Of a stretch of DNA of 64,000 nt, positions 8,197 to 17,320 are shown piece after piece. The notes under the pieces are model-generated. The model was not told the origin of the DNA. It saw nothing but the letters and a program-made list of their open reading frames with translations, and ran no database searches. The position numbers were made by a program, and so were the translations under genes. The stretch lies in the NCBI RefSeq assembly GCF_000020945.1, contig NC_011295.1, positions 1,240,001-1,304,000 of the forward strand. The letters are read 5' to 3'. This stretch comes from Coprothermobacter proteolyticus DSM 5265. Lineage in GTDB: Bacteria; Coprothermobacterota; Coprothermobacteria; Coprothermobacterales; Coprothermobacteraceae. How positions within the stretch are numbered: the stretch's first letter is position 1; each line of letters starts with the position of its first letter.

Positions 8197-8940
8197 ATGC
8201 TAAGGATTGAAAACTTAACCGTGAAATTCCAAAGCCTTGTCGCTGTTAACAACTTATCCATGAAGGTAGAACAAGGAAATATTCATTCACTCATTGGGCC
8301 TAACGGCGCTGGCAAGACCACAGTTTTCAACGCAGTCTTCAAATTAGTTCCATACACGGGCAGAATAACTTTCCTCAACCAAGACCTCAGGATGAAGAGC
8401 ACCCATGAATTACTATCCTTGGGTCTGTCGAGGACTTTCCAGAATCTGAACATCTTCTATTCCATGACTGTTGAAGAAAACATAAAAATGGGATTACACC
8501 CTTTCCTTGAAAGCCACCTTTACCAGGACCTACTTGGTTTCGATGTGTATTCTCAAAAAGAAGTCAACGACAAGATCTATGAAGTGGCTGCTCTTACTGG
8601 ACTTCTACCCTATCTAAAAGCTTATCCCCTATTTCTTCCTTACGGTGTTCAAAAACTTGTGGAACTAGCAAGGGCATTGGTTTCAAATCCCAAATTGCTC
8701 TTGCTGGACGAACCAGCGGCTGGCTTAACTTCAGCTGAGAAGGAAAATCTAAAGAACTTGATGAAGGCCATTAAAGCAAAAGGTTTAACGGTTCTCATAG
8801 TGGAGCATGACATGGGTGTTGTTATGGACATATCTGATGTGGTTACGGTTATGAATTTTGGACAAAAAATAGCTGAAGGAAAGCCACAAGAAATTTCTGC
8901 TGATCCTCAAGTCATTGAAGCTTATTTGGGGGTGGACTAA
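8197..8940 (+). CDS. livG: Branched-chain-amino-acid-type ABC transporter ATP-binding protein LivG
   Basis: Cytoplasmic ATPase subunit of a HAAT-family importer, 247 residues. Walker A is GPNGAGKTT, Walker B LLLLDEPAAGL, and the switch histidine lies in IVEHDMGVVM. The ABC signature is divergent: it reads LPYGVQKLVELARAL in place of LSGGQ, with Pro and Val at positions where LivG proteins usually have LSYGQQ. A strong AAGGAG site precedes the ATG. It overlaps livF by one base (TAATG), so the two ATPases are translationally coupled. The symbol is by homology; the real substrate need not be an amino acid, given the neighbouring acid-metabolism genes. Confidence 0.9.
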   Translation: MLRIENLTVKFQSLVAVNNLSMKVEQGNIHSLIGPNGAGKTTVFNAVFKLVPYTGRITFLNQDLRMKSTHELLSLGLSRTFQNLNIFYSMTVEENIKMGLHPFLESHLYQDLLGFDVYSQKEVNDKIYEVAALTGLLPYLKAYPLFLPYGVQKLVELARALVSNPKLLLLDEPAAGLTSAEKENLKNLMKAIKAKGLTVLIVEHDMGVVMDISDVVTVMNFGQKIAEGKPQEISADPQVIEAYLGVD

Positions 8941-9653
8941 TGCTCAAGATCATAGACCTTACCACAGGATATGGACCCGTTGAAGTGCTTCACGACGTTA
9001 ACCTGGATTTCAAAGACTCCCGCATTGTTACTGTATTAGGAGCTAATGGTGCTGGGAAATCAACATTAATTAAAACAATTTCAGGCATATTGAAACCTTG
9101 GAAAGGTTCGATATTATTTGACGGCAAAGACATCTCCAGAATGAGTACTTCGCAAATTGCCAAAATGGGAATAGTCCACGTACCAGAGGGACGGCACATC
9201 TTTCCGAACCTTACAGTAAGAGAGAACCTGCTCTTGGGAGGTTATTTCAGAAGTGACAAGGAAAACAAGGAGACTCTCGACCAAGTACTAAAACTCTTCC
9301 CAGCACTTAAAGAACGCATCAATCAAAAGGGCGGGAATTTATCAGGAGGGGAACAACAAATGCTAGCCATTGCAAGAGGCCTCATGGCAAAGCCCAGGCT
9401 CCTTCTGTTGGATGAGCCATCTCTTGGCTTAGCCCCCATACTTGTTTCTGAAATCTTCCAAACAGTGAAAAGTCTTGCTCAACAAGAAGGGGTGCAGGTC
9501 TTGTTAGTGGAACAAAATGCCCGTAAAGCCTTAGATATTTCAGATACTGGTTACGTCATGGTCTTAGGACGAATAGTTCTTTCTGGTACTTCTGACGAAC
9601 TTAGAGAGAACCCCGAGGTAAGAAAACTTTATTTGGGAGGGCAAAATGTTTAA
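8940..9653 (+). CDS. livF: Branched-chain-amino-acid-type ABC transporter ATP-binding protein LivF
   Basis: Second ATPase subunit of the importer, 237 residues. Walker A is GANGAGKST, the signature is a canonical LSGGEQQMLAIARGL, and Walker B is LLLLDEPSLGLAP followed by VLLVEQNARKAL, a typical LivF block. It overlaps the upstream ATPase gene by one base and the downstream permease gene by eight. LivF and LivG presumably pair as a heterodimer under the LivH/LivM permeases. Confidence 0.93.
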   Translation: MLKIIDLTTGYGPVEVLHDVNLDFKDSRIVTVLGANGAGKSTLIKTISGILKPWKGSILFDGKDISRMSTSQIAKMGIVHVPEGRHIFPNLTVRENLLLGGYFRSDKENKETLDQVLKLFPALKERINQKGGNLSGGEQQMLAIARGLMAKPRLLLLDEPSLGLAPILVSEIFQTVKSLAQQEGVQVLLVEQNARKALDISDTGYVMVLGRIVLSGTSDELRENPEVRKLYLGGQNV

Positions 9654-10506
9654 TCTCGTTCTTAGAGGTTTAGCCACTGGTTCCATCTACAGTTTGACAG
9701 CAGTGGGCATCGTACTCATTTTGTCTACTACAAACGTGATGAACTTCGCTCAAGGGGATACTGGCATGTTTCTTACCTACATTGCTTTTTTCTTCATTTT
9801 AAGAGGCATCGCCCCATCACTCACTCTGCCCATCGTTATTGTTGCGGGAGCCGTGCTAGGATATTTGGTTTACAAGGGGCTTATCTCTAAAGCAAAGAAG
9901 AGTTCGCATCTGGGAATGATGATCATCACACTGGGACTGACCATGATTTTTGAAGGCATAGTGGCCACATTCTTTGGGAACATTCCGCTGTTATTCCCAC
10001 CGCTCATACCAGGTGACCCCGTGCATTTCGGATCGGTGATTCTGGATCGTCAGGATATCTTGTGCTTGGTCACAGCTCTTGTTGTTTTTGGCATACTTTC
10101 CTTCATACTGTACCGAACAAAAATCGGTATTGCGGCTCGAAGCATAGCTGACGACGAATATGCGTCCCGCGTACTCGGAATCCCCATTGATCGAATTCAT
10201 TCATTCATATGGGCAATAAGTTTTGGACTGGCTGGTCTAGCTGGAATAATGACTGCCCCCAGACTTTCCCTTCAACCGCTCTTCATGGTAGTAGTACAAC
10301 TAAAAGCATTCACAGCGGCTGTTCTCGGTGGCATGAATTCAGTAACTGGTGCCATTTGGGGAGGTCTGATTCTGGGTGTTATGGAGAACTTAGTTGCCTA
10401 CTACGTGCCAGCCATAAAGGAAAGCTTTTCCTTGCTTCTCATTGTTGCCATACTGCTTTTCCTTCCAAATGGGCTGTTTGGAAGCCGTGAGGCAGGGAGG
10501 TCATGA
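9646..10506 (+). CDS. livH: Branched-chain-amino-acid-type ABC transporter permease LivH
   Basis: Integral membrane permease of 286 residues with about eight hydrophobic segments. The N-terminal RGLATGSIYSLTAVGIVLILSTT and the later GIPIDRIHSFIWAISFGLAGLAGI and LGGMNSVTGAIWGG blocks are characteristic of LivH. The GGGAGG ribosome site lies within the end of livF, and the stop overlaps the livM start by four bases (ATGA). It forms the membrane channel with LivM. Confidence 0.92.
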   Translation: MFNLVLRGLATGSIYSLTAVGIVLILSTTNVMNFAQGDTGMFLTYIAFFFILRGIAPSLTLPIVIVAGAVLGYLVYKGLISKAKKSSHLGMMIITLGLTMIFEGIVATFFGNIPLLFPPLIPGDPVHFGSVILDRQDILCLVTALVVFGILSFILYRTKIGIAARSIADDEYASRVLGIPIDRIHSFIWAISFGLAGLAGIMTAPRLSLQPLFMVVVQLKAFTAAVLGGMNSVTGAIWGGLILGVMENLVAYYVPAIKESFSLLLIVAILLFLPNGLFGSREAGRS

Positions 10507-11459
10507 TGAAAAAGAAAATTCTTCCTTTCTTACTTTTGATCTTGGCACTCCTCATCCCCTTAGTATTCAATGCGCGGCCCTCCATTGTTGCCTATATAAA
10601 CCTAGCCATCATTTACGCCGTTTCTGCAGTTGGTCTGAACTTGCTACTTGGGGTAGCTGGCCAGATCTCTTTAGGTCATGCAGCCTTCATGGGAATTGGT
10701 GGCTACACCTCTGCCATCCTCATGATCCGGTATGGAATTCCATCCATTGTTAGTGTGTTAGCAGGTGGTCTTTTGGCAGGTCTTTTCGGTTTGATCATAG
10801 GCTTTCCAGCCCTAAGACTCAAGGGATTCTATCTTGCCATTGCAACCATGGCCCTTGGAACTGCCGTAACCGACGTCATAAAAAGGATGGAAATTCTTGG
10901 AGCTGACAGGGGTCTCACCAACGTCCCTCCCGTCACCATTTTTGGCTACCAATTCAGCAGTGAATTTGCAAAGTATTATCTCTATCTGGCTATCTTGTTA
11001 CTAACCATCTTTTTGGTGAACAACCTGCTCAAAAGCAAGACAGGTATGGCTTTTAGGGCAATGAGAGATTCGGAGGTTGCAGCAAAAGTGTTTGGCATAA
11101 ACATTTCCTACTACAAGGTCCTAGCTTTTGTCATCTCTTCTTTCTTGGCCGGCGTCGCTGGTGCCATGTATGGTCATTCTCTTTCATATTTGCACCCAGA
11201 CATGTTCGGATTTGGCTTGTCCATTGAGTTTCTTGCTATTACCATCATTGGAGGTATTGGTACCTTGTGGGGCCCTGTGCTCGGTTCCGCCCTGTGGGTC
11301 ATTGTCCCCAGACTATTTGGTACAAAACTGGAAGCCATGGCTGGAGTCCTCTTCGGTGTCATCCTCATCTTAGTTGTGCTGTTCCTGCCTCGAGGACTCT
11401 CTGAGCTTATAATGAGGATTAATAAATTATTCAAGAAGGAAGAAGGAGAACGAAGCTAA
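10503..11459 (+). CDS. livM: Branched-chain-amino-acid-type ABC transporter permease LivM
   Basis: Second permease, 318 residues. LivM landmarks are GVAGQISLGHAAFMGIGGY near TM3, FPALRLKGFYLAIATMALG, FRAMRDSEVAAKVFGI, and a C-terminal GGIGTLWGPVLGSALW followed by a basic tail. It overlaps livH by four bases; an ATG three bases later (10506) is an alternative start. Its stop overlaps the tetR-like gene by one base (TAATG), so the regulator is made from the same transcript. Confidence 0.92.
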   Translation: MMKKKILPFLLLILALLIPLVFNARPSIVAYINLAIIYAVSAVGLNLLLGVAGQISLGHAAFMGIGGYTSAILMIRYGIPSIVSVLAGGLLAGLFGLIIGFPALRLKGFYLAIATMALGTAVTDVIKRMEILGADRGLTNVPPVTIFGYQFSSEFAKYYLYLAILLLTIFLVNNLLKSKTGMAFRAMRDSEVAAKVFGINISYYKVLAFVISSFLAGVAGAMYGHSLSYLHPDMFGFGLSIEFLAITIIGGIGTLWGPVLGSALWVIVPRLFGTKLEAMAGVLFGVILILVVLFLPRGLSELIMRINKLFKKEEGERS

Positions 11460-12682
11460 TGGGGAAAGGCAAGAAGACCAGGGACCTAATACTGGGAACC
11501 GCACTGGAGGTATTCAGAGAGCGTCGCTATGGCAACAGCTCGGTAAATGAGATTGCTAAACGTTTGGGTGTCCGAACTTCACTGGTTTATTACTACTTTG
11601 CAAACAAAGAAGACATTTTCAACGAGCTGGCCGTTACCTATCGTGACGGACTTGAAGAGGAAATCCGTCAGCATATATCCTTCGAAGGAAGTCTTCTGCA
11701 AAACGTTATCAATATCCTTGTAACCTATAAAGATTACATAAGAAGCCACAAAGACCTTTATGACACCTTCAGAGAGGTGGAATTTGTCGAAAAAGATTTG
11801 ATCAGAGATTACTATCAAAGAATCACTCACCTCATTGCTCAAGTTCTTCCAACAGATTTTTCAAAACTGTACGACTTGGAGACTCTGGCTTTTGCCATTT
11901 TAGGCAGTGTTTACTTTGTGGTGATAAAGAATCTAATATGGGAGAACAAAGAAGACATCGACCAAGAATTAGAAACAGTAAAAGTCTTTCTAGATAAGGG
12001 AATTGACATTGACGGAACTTTTACCCCATTCATAGTTCCCGAAAACCCCATGGAGAGCCAGGAACCCCAATTTGCTTCTCGCGGGGAACGGACGAAGTAC
12101 CAATTACTCAAGGCCGGAGAAAAACTCTTTGGGGAAAAGGGGTTTGAAAAAACACAGCTAACAGAAATCACGTCTGAAGCCGGTGTTGGCCTAGGTACCT
12201 TTTACCTTTACTTTGAAAGCAAGACGGAACTCTTAGCAGAAATTGTCAAGTACGTAAACCACACGCTCAGGAAGACCTCACGCATTTACCAAGATGGTTT
12301 AACAGACCGCAGAACCATAGAAAACGTGGGATTCCAGGCTTTTTACCACCTATTTAAAAACATGGGGCCAGCATACCGCATAGTTCGAGAAGCAGAGTTC
12401 GTCGAACCTAGCATCGGTATTTGGTATTACACACGATTGGCTGAGGGCTACACAAAAGGTCTAGCCCAAGCCATGGAAAGCAAACAGATAAGACCAATGG
12501 ACCCAGAAGTGCTTGCTTACATCCTCATGGGAGTCTCACACACTACTGGCATTAAGTGGTTTGTTTTGGATGAATGCAAAGAAATTAACGATAATTCAGT
12601 TTTAACGGTTCTCGAGCTGGTAATGCATGGCCTTTCTGGTATGGAAAGGAAGGTAACGAATGAATTACAAAGAAATCTATAA
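11459..12682 (+). CDS. Tandem TetR-family transcriptional regulator (two DNA-binding domains in one chain)
   Basis: Protein of 407 residues made of two TetR-like halves. The first has a helix-turn-helix at about residues 10-55 (GNSSVNEIAKRLGVRTSLVYYYFANKEDIF). The second starts near residue 205 (KTQLTEITSEAGVGLGTFYLYFESKTELL). Each is followed by a helical ligand-type domain, so the length is about twice the usual 190-220. Ordinary TetR proteins dimerise; a fused pair could bind as a single-chain dimer. The perfectly symmetric operator at 3553-3573 is the obvious target, which would make the operon autoregulated. The effector is probably the transported acid or its CoA ester (inference). The stop overlaps the CoA-transferase start by 23 bases. 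Confidence 0.88.
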   Translation: MGKGKKTRDLILGTALEVFRERRYGNSSVNEIAKRLGVRTSLVYYYFANKEDIFNELAVTYRDGLEEEIRQHISFEGSLLQNVINILVTYKDYIRSHKDLYDTFREVEFVEKDLIRDYYQRITHLIAQVLPTDFSKLYDLETLAFAILGSVYFVVIKNLIWENKEDIDQELETVKVFLDKGIDIDGTFTPFIVPENPMESQEPQFASRGERTKYQLLKAGEKLFGEKGFEKTQLTEITSEAGVGLGTFYLYFESKTELLAEIVKYVNHTLRKTSRIYQDGLTDRRTIENVGFQAFYHLFKNMGPAYRIVREAEFVEPSIGIWYYTRLAEGYTKGLAQAMESKQIRPMDPEVLAYILMGVSHTTGIKWFVLDECKEINDNSVLTVLELVMHGLSGMERKVTNELQRNL

Positions 12683-13958
12683 CCAAAAATTATTGGACAT
12701 AGAAGGGGTTCTTTCCAAGATAGAATCAGGTGACTCCCTGGTTGTGGGGATGGCAGCCGCAGAGCCAGTTGGACTACTATCTAACTTACACCTCATAAAA
12801 GACTCGGTTCAAGATGTAACAGTGGTTTCCTGTCTCCTGCTTATGGAGTACGAATACTACAAGCACGTTGACAAAGAACATTCACCCTTTAGGTCAGAGA
12901 CATGGTATCTGGGAAATTATGAGAGAGCTCTGTTTAAAGAAGGCAAGGCCACTTACATTCCCAATAACCTGCACATGGCTGCAACTGACCTAATGCAAGC
13001 TAGAAGAGTGAACATTTATTGTGGTTCTGCCACCCCCATGGACAACAAAGGCTGCATGTCCTTGGCCCTGGGCAATGTCTACGAAAAAGATATCTTAGAA
13101 CATGCAGACATGGTCATATTAGAAATCAATGAAAACCTACCCAGAACTCATGGGGATACTGTTGTTCACATAAACGACGTGGACTTTCTTTATGAGTACA
13201 ATGCTCCACTCATCGAAGTCCCTTCGGCTGAAGCTAGTGAAGTAGAGAAAAAGATTGGTGAATTCATAGCAGATCTCATAGAAAATGGCTCCACCATTCA
13301 GCTTGGTATTGGAGGAATACCTAACGCCATTGCCCAGTTCTTAACCGATAAGAAGGAGCTTGGGGTCCACACCGAGTTGATGACTGAAGGCATAGTTGAT
13401 CTTATTGAAGCTGGAGTCATCACAAACTCCCAGAAGTCTTTATGGAAAGACAAGTGCATCGCGTCATTTGTCATGGGAACACAGCGGCTTTACGATTTTG
13501 TGGACAATAATCTGGCCGTAGAAGTACATCGTGGTCGTATTGTTAACGACCCTTACATAGTAGCCAAGAATAAAAAAATGGTAAGCATAAATACTGCATT
13601 AAGTGTGGATCTTACTGGACAAGTGTGTTCAGAGGCCTTCGGCCATCAGCAGTACACCGGTACTGGTGGCCAATTGGACATGCACCGTGGTGCAATAATG
13701 TCAGAAGGTGGAAAAGCCATTATTGCCATGAGATCCAGTGTGAAGAACGACACCATTTCTACCATTGTTCCCACATTAGCTCAGGGAAGCTTTGTCACCA
13801 TTCCCAGACATGATGTGGACTACATAATCACGGAATACGGGGTAGCACATTTAAGAGGTAGATCTCTCAGAGAAAGAACATTGGAAATGATCCGCATAGC
13901 GCATCCGAACTTTCGAGATTACCTGAAAACAGAAGCCGAAAAACTTGGCTTCATCTGA
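12660..13958 (+). CDS. Acetyl-CoA hydrolase/transferase family CoA-transferase
   Basis: CoA-transferase of 432 residues in the 4-hydroxybutyrate/butyrate CoA-transferase family. N-terminal half: GDSLVVGMAAAEPVGLLSNL and later NIYCGSATPMDNKGCMSLALG. C-terminal half: GSTIQLGIGGIPNAIAQFL and the catalytic glutamate in MTEGIVDLIEAG. The tail ITEYGVAHLRGRSLRER is a family signature. It moves CoA from acetyl-CoA or a similar donor to a carboxylic acid, so it would activate the acid imported or released by the operon's other products. It starts inside the end of the tetR-like gene behind a GGAAGG site and is followed by thiolase 18 bases later. Confidence 0.88.
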   Translation: MNYKEIYNQKLLDIEGVLSKIESGDSLVVGMAAAEPVGLLSNLHLIKDSVQDVTVVSCLLLMEYEYYKHVDKEHSPFRSETWYLGNYERALFKEGKATYIPNNLHMAATDLMQARRVNIYCGSATPMDNKGCMSLALGNVYEKDILEHADMVILEINENLPRTHGDTVVHINDVDFLYEYNAPLIEVPSAEASEVEKKIGEFIADLIENGSTIQLGIGGIPNAIAQFLTDKKELGVHTELMTEGIVDLIEAGVITNSQKSLWKDKCIASFVMGTQRLYDFVDNNLAVEVHRGRIVNDPYIVAKNKKMVSINTALSVDLTGQVCSEAFGHQQYTGTGGQLDMHRGAIMSEGGKAIIAMRSSVKNDTISTIVPTLAQGSFVTIPRHDVDYIITEYGVAHLRGRSLRERTLEMIRIAHPNFRDYLKTEAEKLGFI

Positions 13959-13976
13959 AAAGGGAGGAAAAGCTCA

Positions 13977-15149
13977 ATGAACGAAGTTTTTATAAGTATG
14001 CCGCTTCGAACAGCTATTAGCAAATTTGGAGGAAGCTTGAAAGATATACCGGCACCTGAGATTGCAGGCAAAGTCATAAACGCAATTCTTGAAGAAACAC
14101 ATCTACCGCCTGACGCTTTTGATGACGTTGTACTTGGTAACGTCATCCAGGCTGGGGAAAAAATGAATGCTGCCAGACAAGCCGCCATTTATGGTGGAAT
14201 AAGTGACTCGGTACCCGCCATGGTGGTGAATAGAGTTTGCGGCTCCGGGTTGCAAGCTGTGATAACGGCAGCCATGGAAATACAATCTGGCTATGCCTCT
14301 TGCGTTCTTGCAGGTGGCATGGAAAACATGGATAAGGCGCCTTACATCCTCTCAAACGGAAGATACGGTGCTCGTATGGGCGACACAACACTATATGACG
14401 CCATGCTCATGGATGGACTAAACGACGCCTTCACTGGGAAGCACTCAGGTCTAATTACCGATGAGTATTTAGTCCCCAAATACGGAGTGACCAGAGAAGA
14501 ACAAGATCAATTTGCATATGAAAGTCACATGAAAGCCGCCAAAGCCATACAAGAAGGTAAGTTCTCCTCACAAATTGTCCCGATTCAGGTATCAAAAGAA
14601 TTCGTTTTCCAGGTAGACGAAAATGTGCGCCCCGATACCACATTAGAAAGACTTGCGAAATTAAGACCGGCTTTCAAAGAAGGTGGCACCATAACCGCAG
14701 GTAACGCACCATCACTGAACTCTGGGGCAGCTGCCATGGTCTTGTCCACTGAAAAAGTTGCTAATAAGTTCAACTTGCCGGTCTTTGGTAGGATTTTGTC
14801 CTGCGCTGTTTCCGCAGTGGACCCCAATTTCTTCGGCATAGCACCCATACCTGCCGTGAAAAACGCATTAGAAAAAGCTTCTCTTTCTATTAATGATATT
14901 GATCTATTTGAAATAAACGAAGCTTTCGCAGCCATTGCCATTGTGGTACAAAGAGAGCTAAGTATTCCCGAAGAAAAACTTAACGTCAATGGTGGTGCGG
15001 TAGCTTTAGGCCACCCCATTGGAGCGTCGGGTGCCATGCTCGTCACAAAAATACTTTATGAGCTACGAAATCGCCAAGCCAAACTTGGTTGTGTTTCTCT
15101 TTGTATCGGTGGCGGACAAGGAATTGCTCTGATTGTAGAGAGAGTCTAA
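13977..15149 (+). CDS. Acetyl-CoA acetyltransferase (thiolase)
   Basis: Thiolase of 390 residues, the usual length. The nucleophile cysteine is in NRVCGSGLQAV (about residue 88), the histidine in GGAVALGHPIGASGA, and the second cysteine in SLCIGGGQGIALIVERV at the C-terminus. NEAFAAIA, another conserved block, is present. It would cleave a 3-ketoacyl-CoA to acetyl-CoA plus a shorter acyl-CoA, or run in reverse. As the last gene of the operon, before a terminator, it completes a route hydrolase, dehydrogenase, CoA-transferase, thiolase that resembles 3-hydroxybutyrate degradation. The exact chain length is unknown. Confidence 0.92.
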   Translation: MNEVFISMPLRTAISKFGGSLKDIPAPEIAGKVINAILEETHLPPDAFDDVVLGNVIQAGEKMNAARQAAIYGGISDSVPAMVVNRVCGSGLQAVITAAMEIQSGYASCVLAGGMENMDKAPYILSNGRYGARMGDTTLYDAMLMDGLNDAFTGKHSGLITDEYLVPKYGVTREEQDQFAYESHMKAAKAIQEGKFSSQIVPIQVSKEFVFQVDENVRPDTTLERLAKLRPAFKEGGTITAGNAPSLNSGAAAMVLSTEKVANKFNLPVFGRILSCAVSAVDPNFFGIAPIPAVKNALEKASLSINDIDLFEINEAFAAIAIVVQRELSIPEEKLNVNGGAVALGHPIGASGAMLVTKILYELRNRQAKLGCVSLCIGGGQGIALIVERV

Positions 15150-15169
15150 TCACCTCCTATGTTAAAGAA

Positions 15170-15205
15170 GTGGGACTCCCGATGTCAGGGTCCCATTTCT
15201 TTTTA
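15170..15205 (+). terminator. Probable terminator of the catabolic operon
   Basis: TGGGAC (15171-15176) pairs with GTCCCA (15190-15195) around a 13-nt loop, followed by TTTCTTTTT. It lies about 20 bases after the thiolase stop. The stem is short, so strength is uncertain. Confidence 0.7.
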
Positions 15206-15245
15206 AGGTTTTGATAATTCCCCCATGAATTAGAAAAAAGAGACT

Positions 15246-15274
15246 TTGACTTCTGCTTTGTACACAACTTAAAA
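15246..15274 (+). promoter_or_regulatory. Possible promoter of the aldehyde oxidoreductase gene
   Basis: TTGACT (15246-15251) and TTAAAA (15269-15274) are separated by 17 bases, about 100 bases ahead of the GTG start. Each hexamer deviates from consensus, so this is a tentative call. Confidence 0.35.
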
Positions 15275-15376
15275 GCCCTCCGGGTTTTCTCCCTATCAGG
15301 AAACGTACAGAACAGCACTAAAAAGTGTTATCTTTAATAGTAGTTTAAGCAACAAGTCATAGGGAGGTAGGTAACT

Positions 15377-17263
15377 GTGAAAGGCACATTGGGTAAGGTA
15401 CTTGAGGTCGATCTTTCCTCTAAAACAGTGGAAATGCGACCTATCGAAGACAAAACAATGTACGATTATCTTGGGGGCTTGGGCCTAGCAACACGTTTGC
15501 TTTTTGACCAAACCAGACCTCAAATAGATGCTCTTTCAGAGGAGAATGTTCTTGTCATAGCACCAGGACTGTTGGTTGGCAGCGGTCTTCCCACTGCTTC
15601 TAAAACCACTCTTACCTTTAAGTCACCTCTCACTAACGGTTTTGGGAGAAGCGTGGCGGGTGCATACTTGGGAGTCGAGCTTAAGAAAGCCGGCTACGAT
15701 GCATTAGTCATAAAAGGGAAAAGCGACAAACCTGTCTACTTGTTTATTGACGACGACCACGTTGAAATAAGAGATGCTTCCCATCTTTGGGGAAAAGACG
15801 CCATAGAAACACAAGAGCTTTTAAAGGCAGAACTTGGAAACGTAAGAACTGGCGCTATTGGTTATGCTGGCGAGAAACTTTCTAAGATTTCCGGCGTTGA
15901 TTTTGAAGAACGGCAAGCAGGCAGAGCTGGTGGCGGAGCTGTGATGGGCAGCAAAATGCTAAAAGCCATAGCTGTGAGAGGAACTAAGAACATTCCCTAT
16001 GCCAACGTGGAAGCTTTGCGAGAAACCATAAAGAAATGGAACCAAAAAATAGTCGGCAGCCCCGTACAGGAGCTTGATATGAAATATGGGTCTGGTGAAT
16101 TCTACGAATGGGTGAACAAAATAATGGGTGTTTTCCCTGTTAAAAATTGGCAACAGAGCTACTTTGAAGACAGCTTTAACGCTCACCCTGATGGCAAGTC
16201 ACCCTTAGATCCATATTACTGGGCTCCTCTGTATACAGAAAAACACCATCCTTGCCCTAACTGCAATAAACCCTGTGGTAGACATATTGTCTTTAAAGAA
16301 GGCAAATATGCACCACTCCGAGTCGAAGGAGTGGAGTACGAACTTCTCTATTCCTTAGGTGGTGCACTGGGCATAGATGACATAGAAGTGACAGCAAAAC
16401 TCAATAGCATATGCGATAGGGCAGGTCTCGATGGTATTTCTGCTGGAGTCACTCTTGCATGGGCCATGGAAGCCTATGAAAGAGGTCTGCTCACAAAGGA
16501 AGACACCGACGGCCTTGACTTAAGATTCGGAAACAGTGATGCTGCCGTAGCAGCCATGGAAAAACTCGCTAATCGAGAAGGAAAATTGGGAGAACTTCTA
16601 TCCAATGGTGTCAAAGAAGCTTCTCGTAAGCTTGGTAAAGGTTCTGAGAAATTTGCTTTGGAAGTTAAAGGTTTAGAACCACCTGCATACGATGTTAGAG
16701 GCCTCAAAGGCATGGCGTTGGCCTTAGCAGTTTCGGTCAGAGGTGCTTGCCATCTCACAGGTGGAATTTATGCTCCCGAGCTTACAGGTTCTTTCTGGGA
16801 ATTTAGCAACATTGACAGGCTCTCTTCAGAATGGAAAGGCTACGAAGTAAAGACCGGTGAAGATTTCATGACCGTATACGATGTCCTTGGTTTATGCAAA
16901 TTCTCACGTAGCCTTTTCTGGTTGGAGGAAGATGTTGTTGATGCCATAGAAGCAGTAACAGGCATAAGGTTTACGATTGAACAACTCATGGCCATAGGTG
17001 AAAGAATTTACAACCTGCAGAGACTCTTCAACATACGAGAAGGTTTTACAAGAAAGGACGATTATCTACCATATCGCGTTACCCATGAACCCATATCCAA
17101 CGGTGTAACCAAGGGGAGTTATGTTTCTGAAGAAGAACTTCAGGACATGCTGGATCAGTATTACATGGCAAGAGGCTGGTCTAAAGAAGGTGTCCCTACA
17201 AAAATGCACCTAAAGAGGCTTGGACTTGTGGAAGAAGCAGAAGTTTTCGGAGCACCCATATAA
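15377..17263 (+). CDS. aor: Tungsten-type aldehyde:ferredoxin oxidoreductase
   Basis: Cytoplasmic oxidoreductase of 628 residues that oxidises aldehydes to acids, with ferredoxin as electron acceptor and a tungsto-bispterin plus a [4Fe-4S] cluster. The N-terminal domain carries YLGGLGLATRLLFD and the FKSPLTNGFGRSVAGAYLG block. The cluster cysteines are CPNCNKPC near residues 294-301 and the distal cysteine is in DVLGLCKFSR near residue 506. The start is GTG, 9 bases after GGGAGG. In peptide-fermenting anaerobes AOR handles aldehydes formed from 2-keto acids. It stands between two terminators and is separate from the preceding operon. AOR paralogues differ in substrate, so the symbol is generic. 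Confidence 0.9.
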   Translation: MKGTLGKVLEVDLSSKTVEMRPIEDKTMYDYLGGLGLATRLLFDQTRPQIDALSEENVLVIAPGLLVGSGLPTASKTTLTFKSPLTNGFGRSVAGAYLGVELKKAGYDALVIKGKSDKPVYLFIDDDHVEIRDASHLWGKDAIETQELLKAELGNVRTGAIGYAGEKLSKISGVDFEERQAGRAGGGAVMGSKMLKAIAVRGTKNIPYANVEALRETIKKWNQKIVGSPVQELDMKYGSGEFYEWVNKIMGVFPVKNWQQSYFEDSFNAHPDGKSPLDPYYWAPLYTEKHHPCPNCNKPCGRHIVFKEGKYAPLRVEGVEYELLYSLGGALGIDDIEVTAKLNSICDRAGLDGISAGVTLAWAMEAYERGLLTKEDTDGLDLRFGNSDAAVAAMEKLANREGKLGELLSNGVKEASRKLGKGSEKFALEVKGLEPPAYDVRGLKGMALALAVSVRGACHLTGGIYAPELTGSFWEFSNIDRLSSEWKGYEVKTGEDFMTVYDVLGLCKFSRSLFWLEEDVVDAIEAVTGIRFTIEQLMAIGERIYNLQRLFNIREGFTRKDDYLPYRVTHEPISNGVTKGSYVSEEELQDMLDQYYMARGWSKEGVPTKMHLKRLGLVEEAEVFGAPI

Positions 17264-17286
17264 AGAAACCTGCCCTAAGAAACTAG

Positions 17287-17320
17287 AAGGGGCCACTACT
17301 AAGTGGCCCCTTGCCTTTTA
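17287..17320. terminator. Terminator between aor and the convergent ABC remnant
   Basis: An 11-bp stem (AAGGGGCCACT / AGTGGCCCCTT) with a 4-nt loop is followed by TGCCTTTT on the plus strand. It lies 24 bases past the aor stop. Confidence 0.85.
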
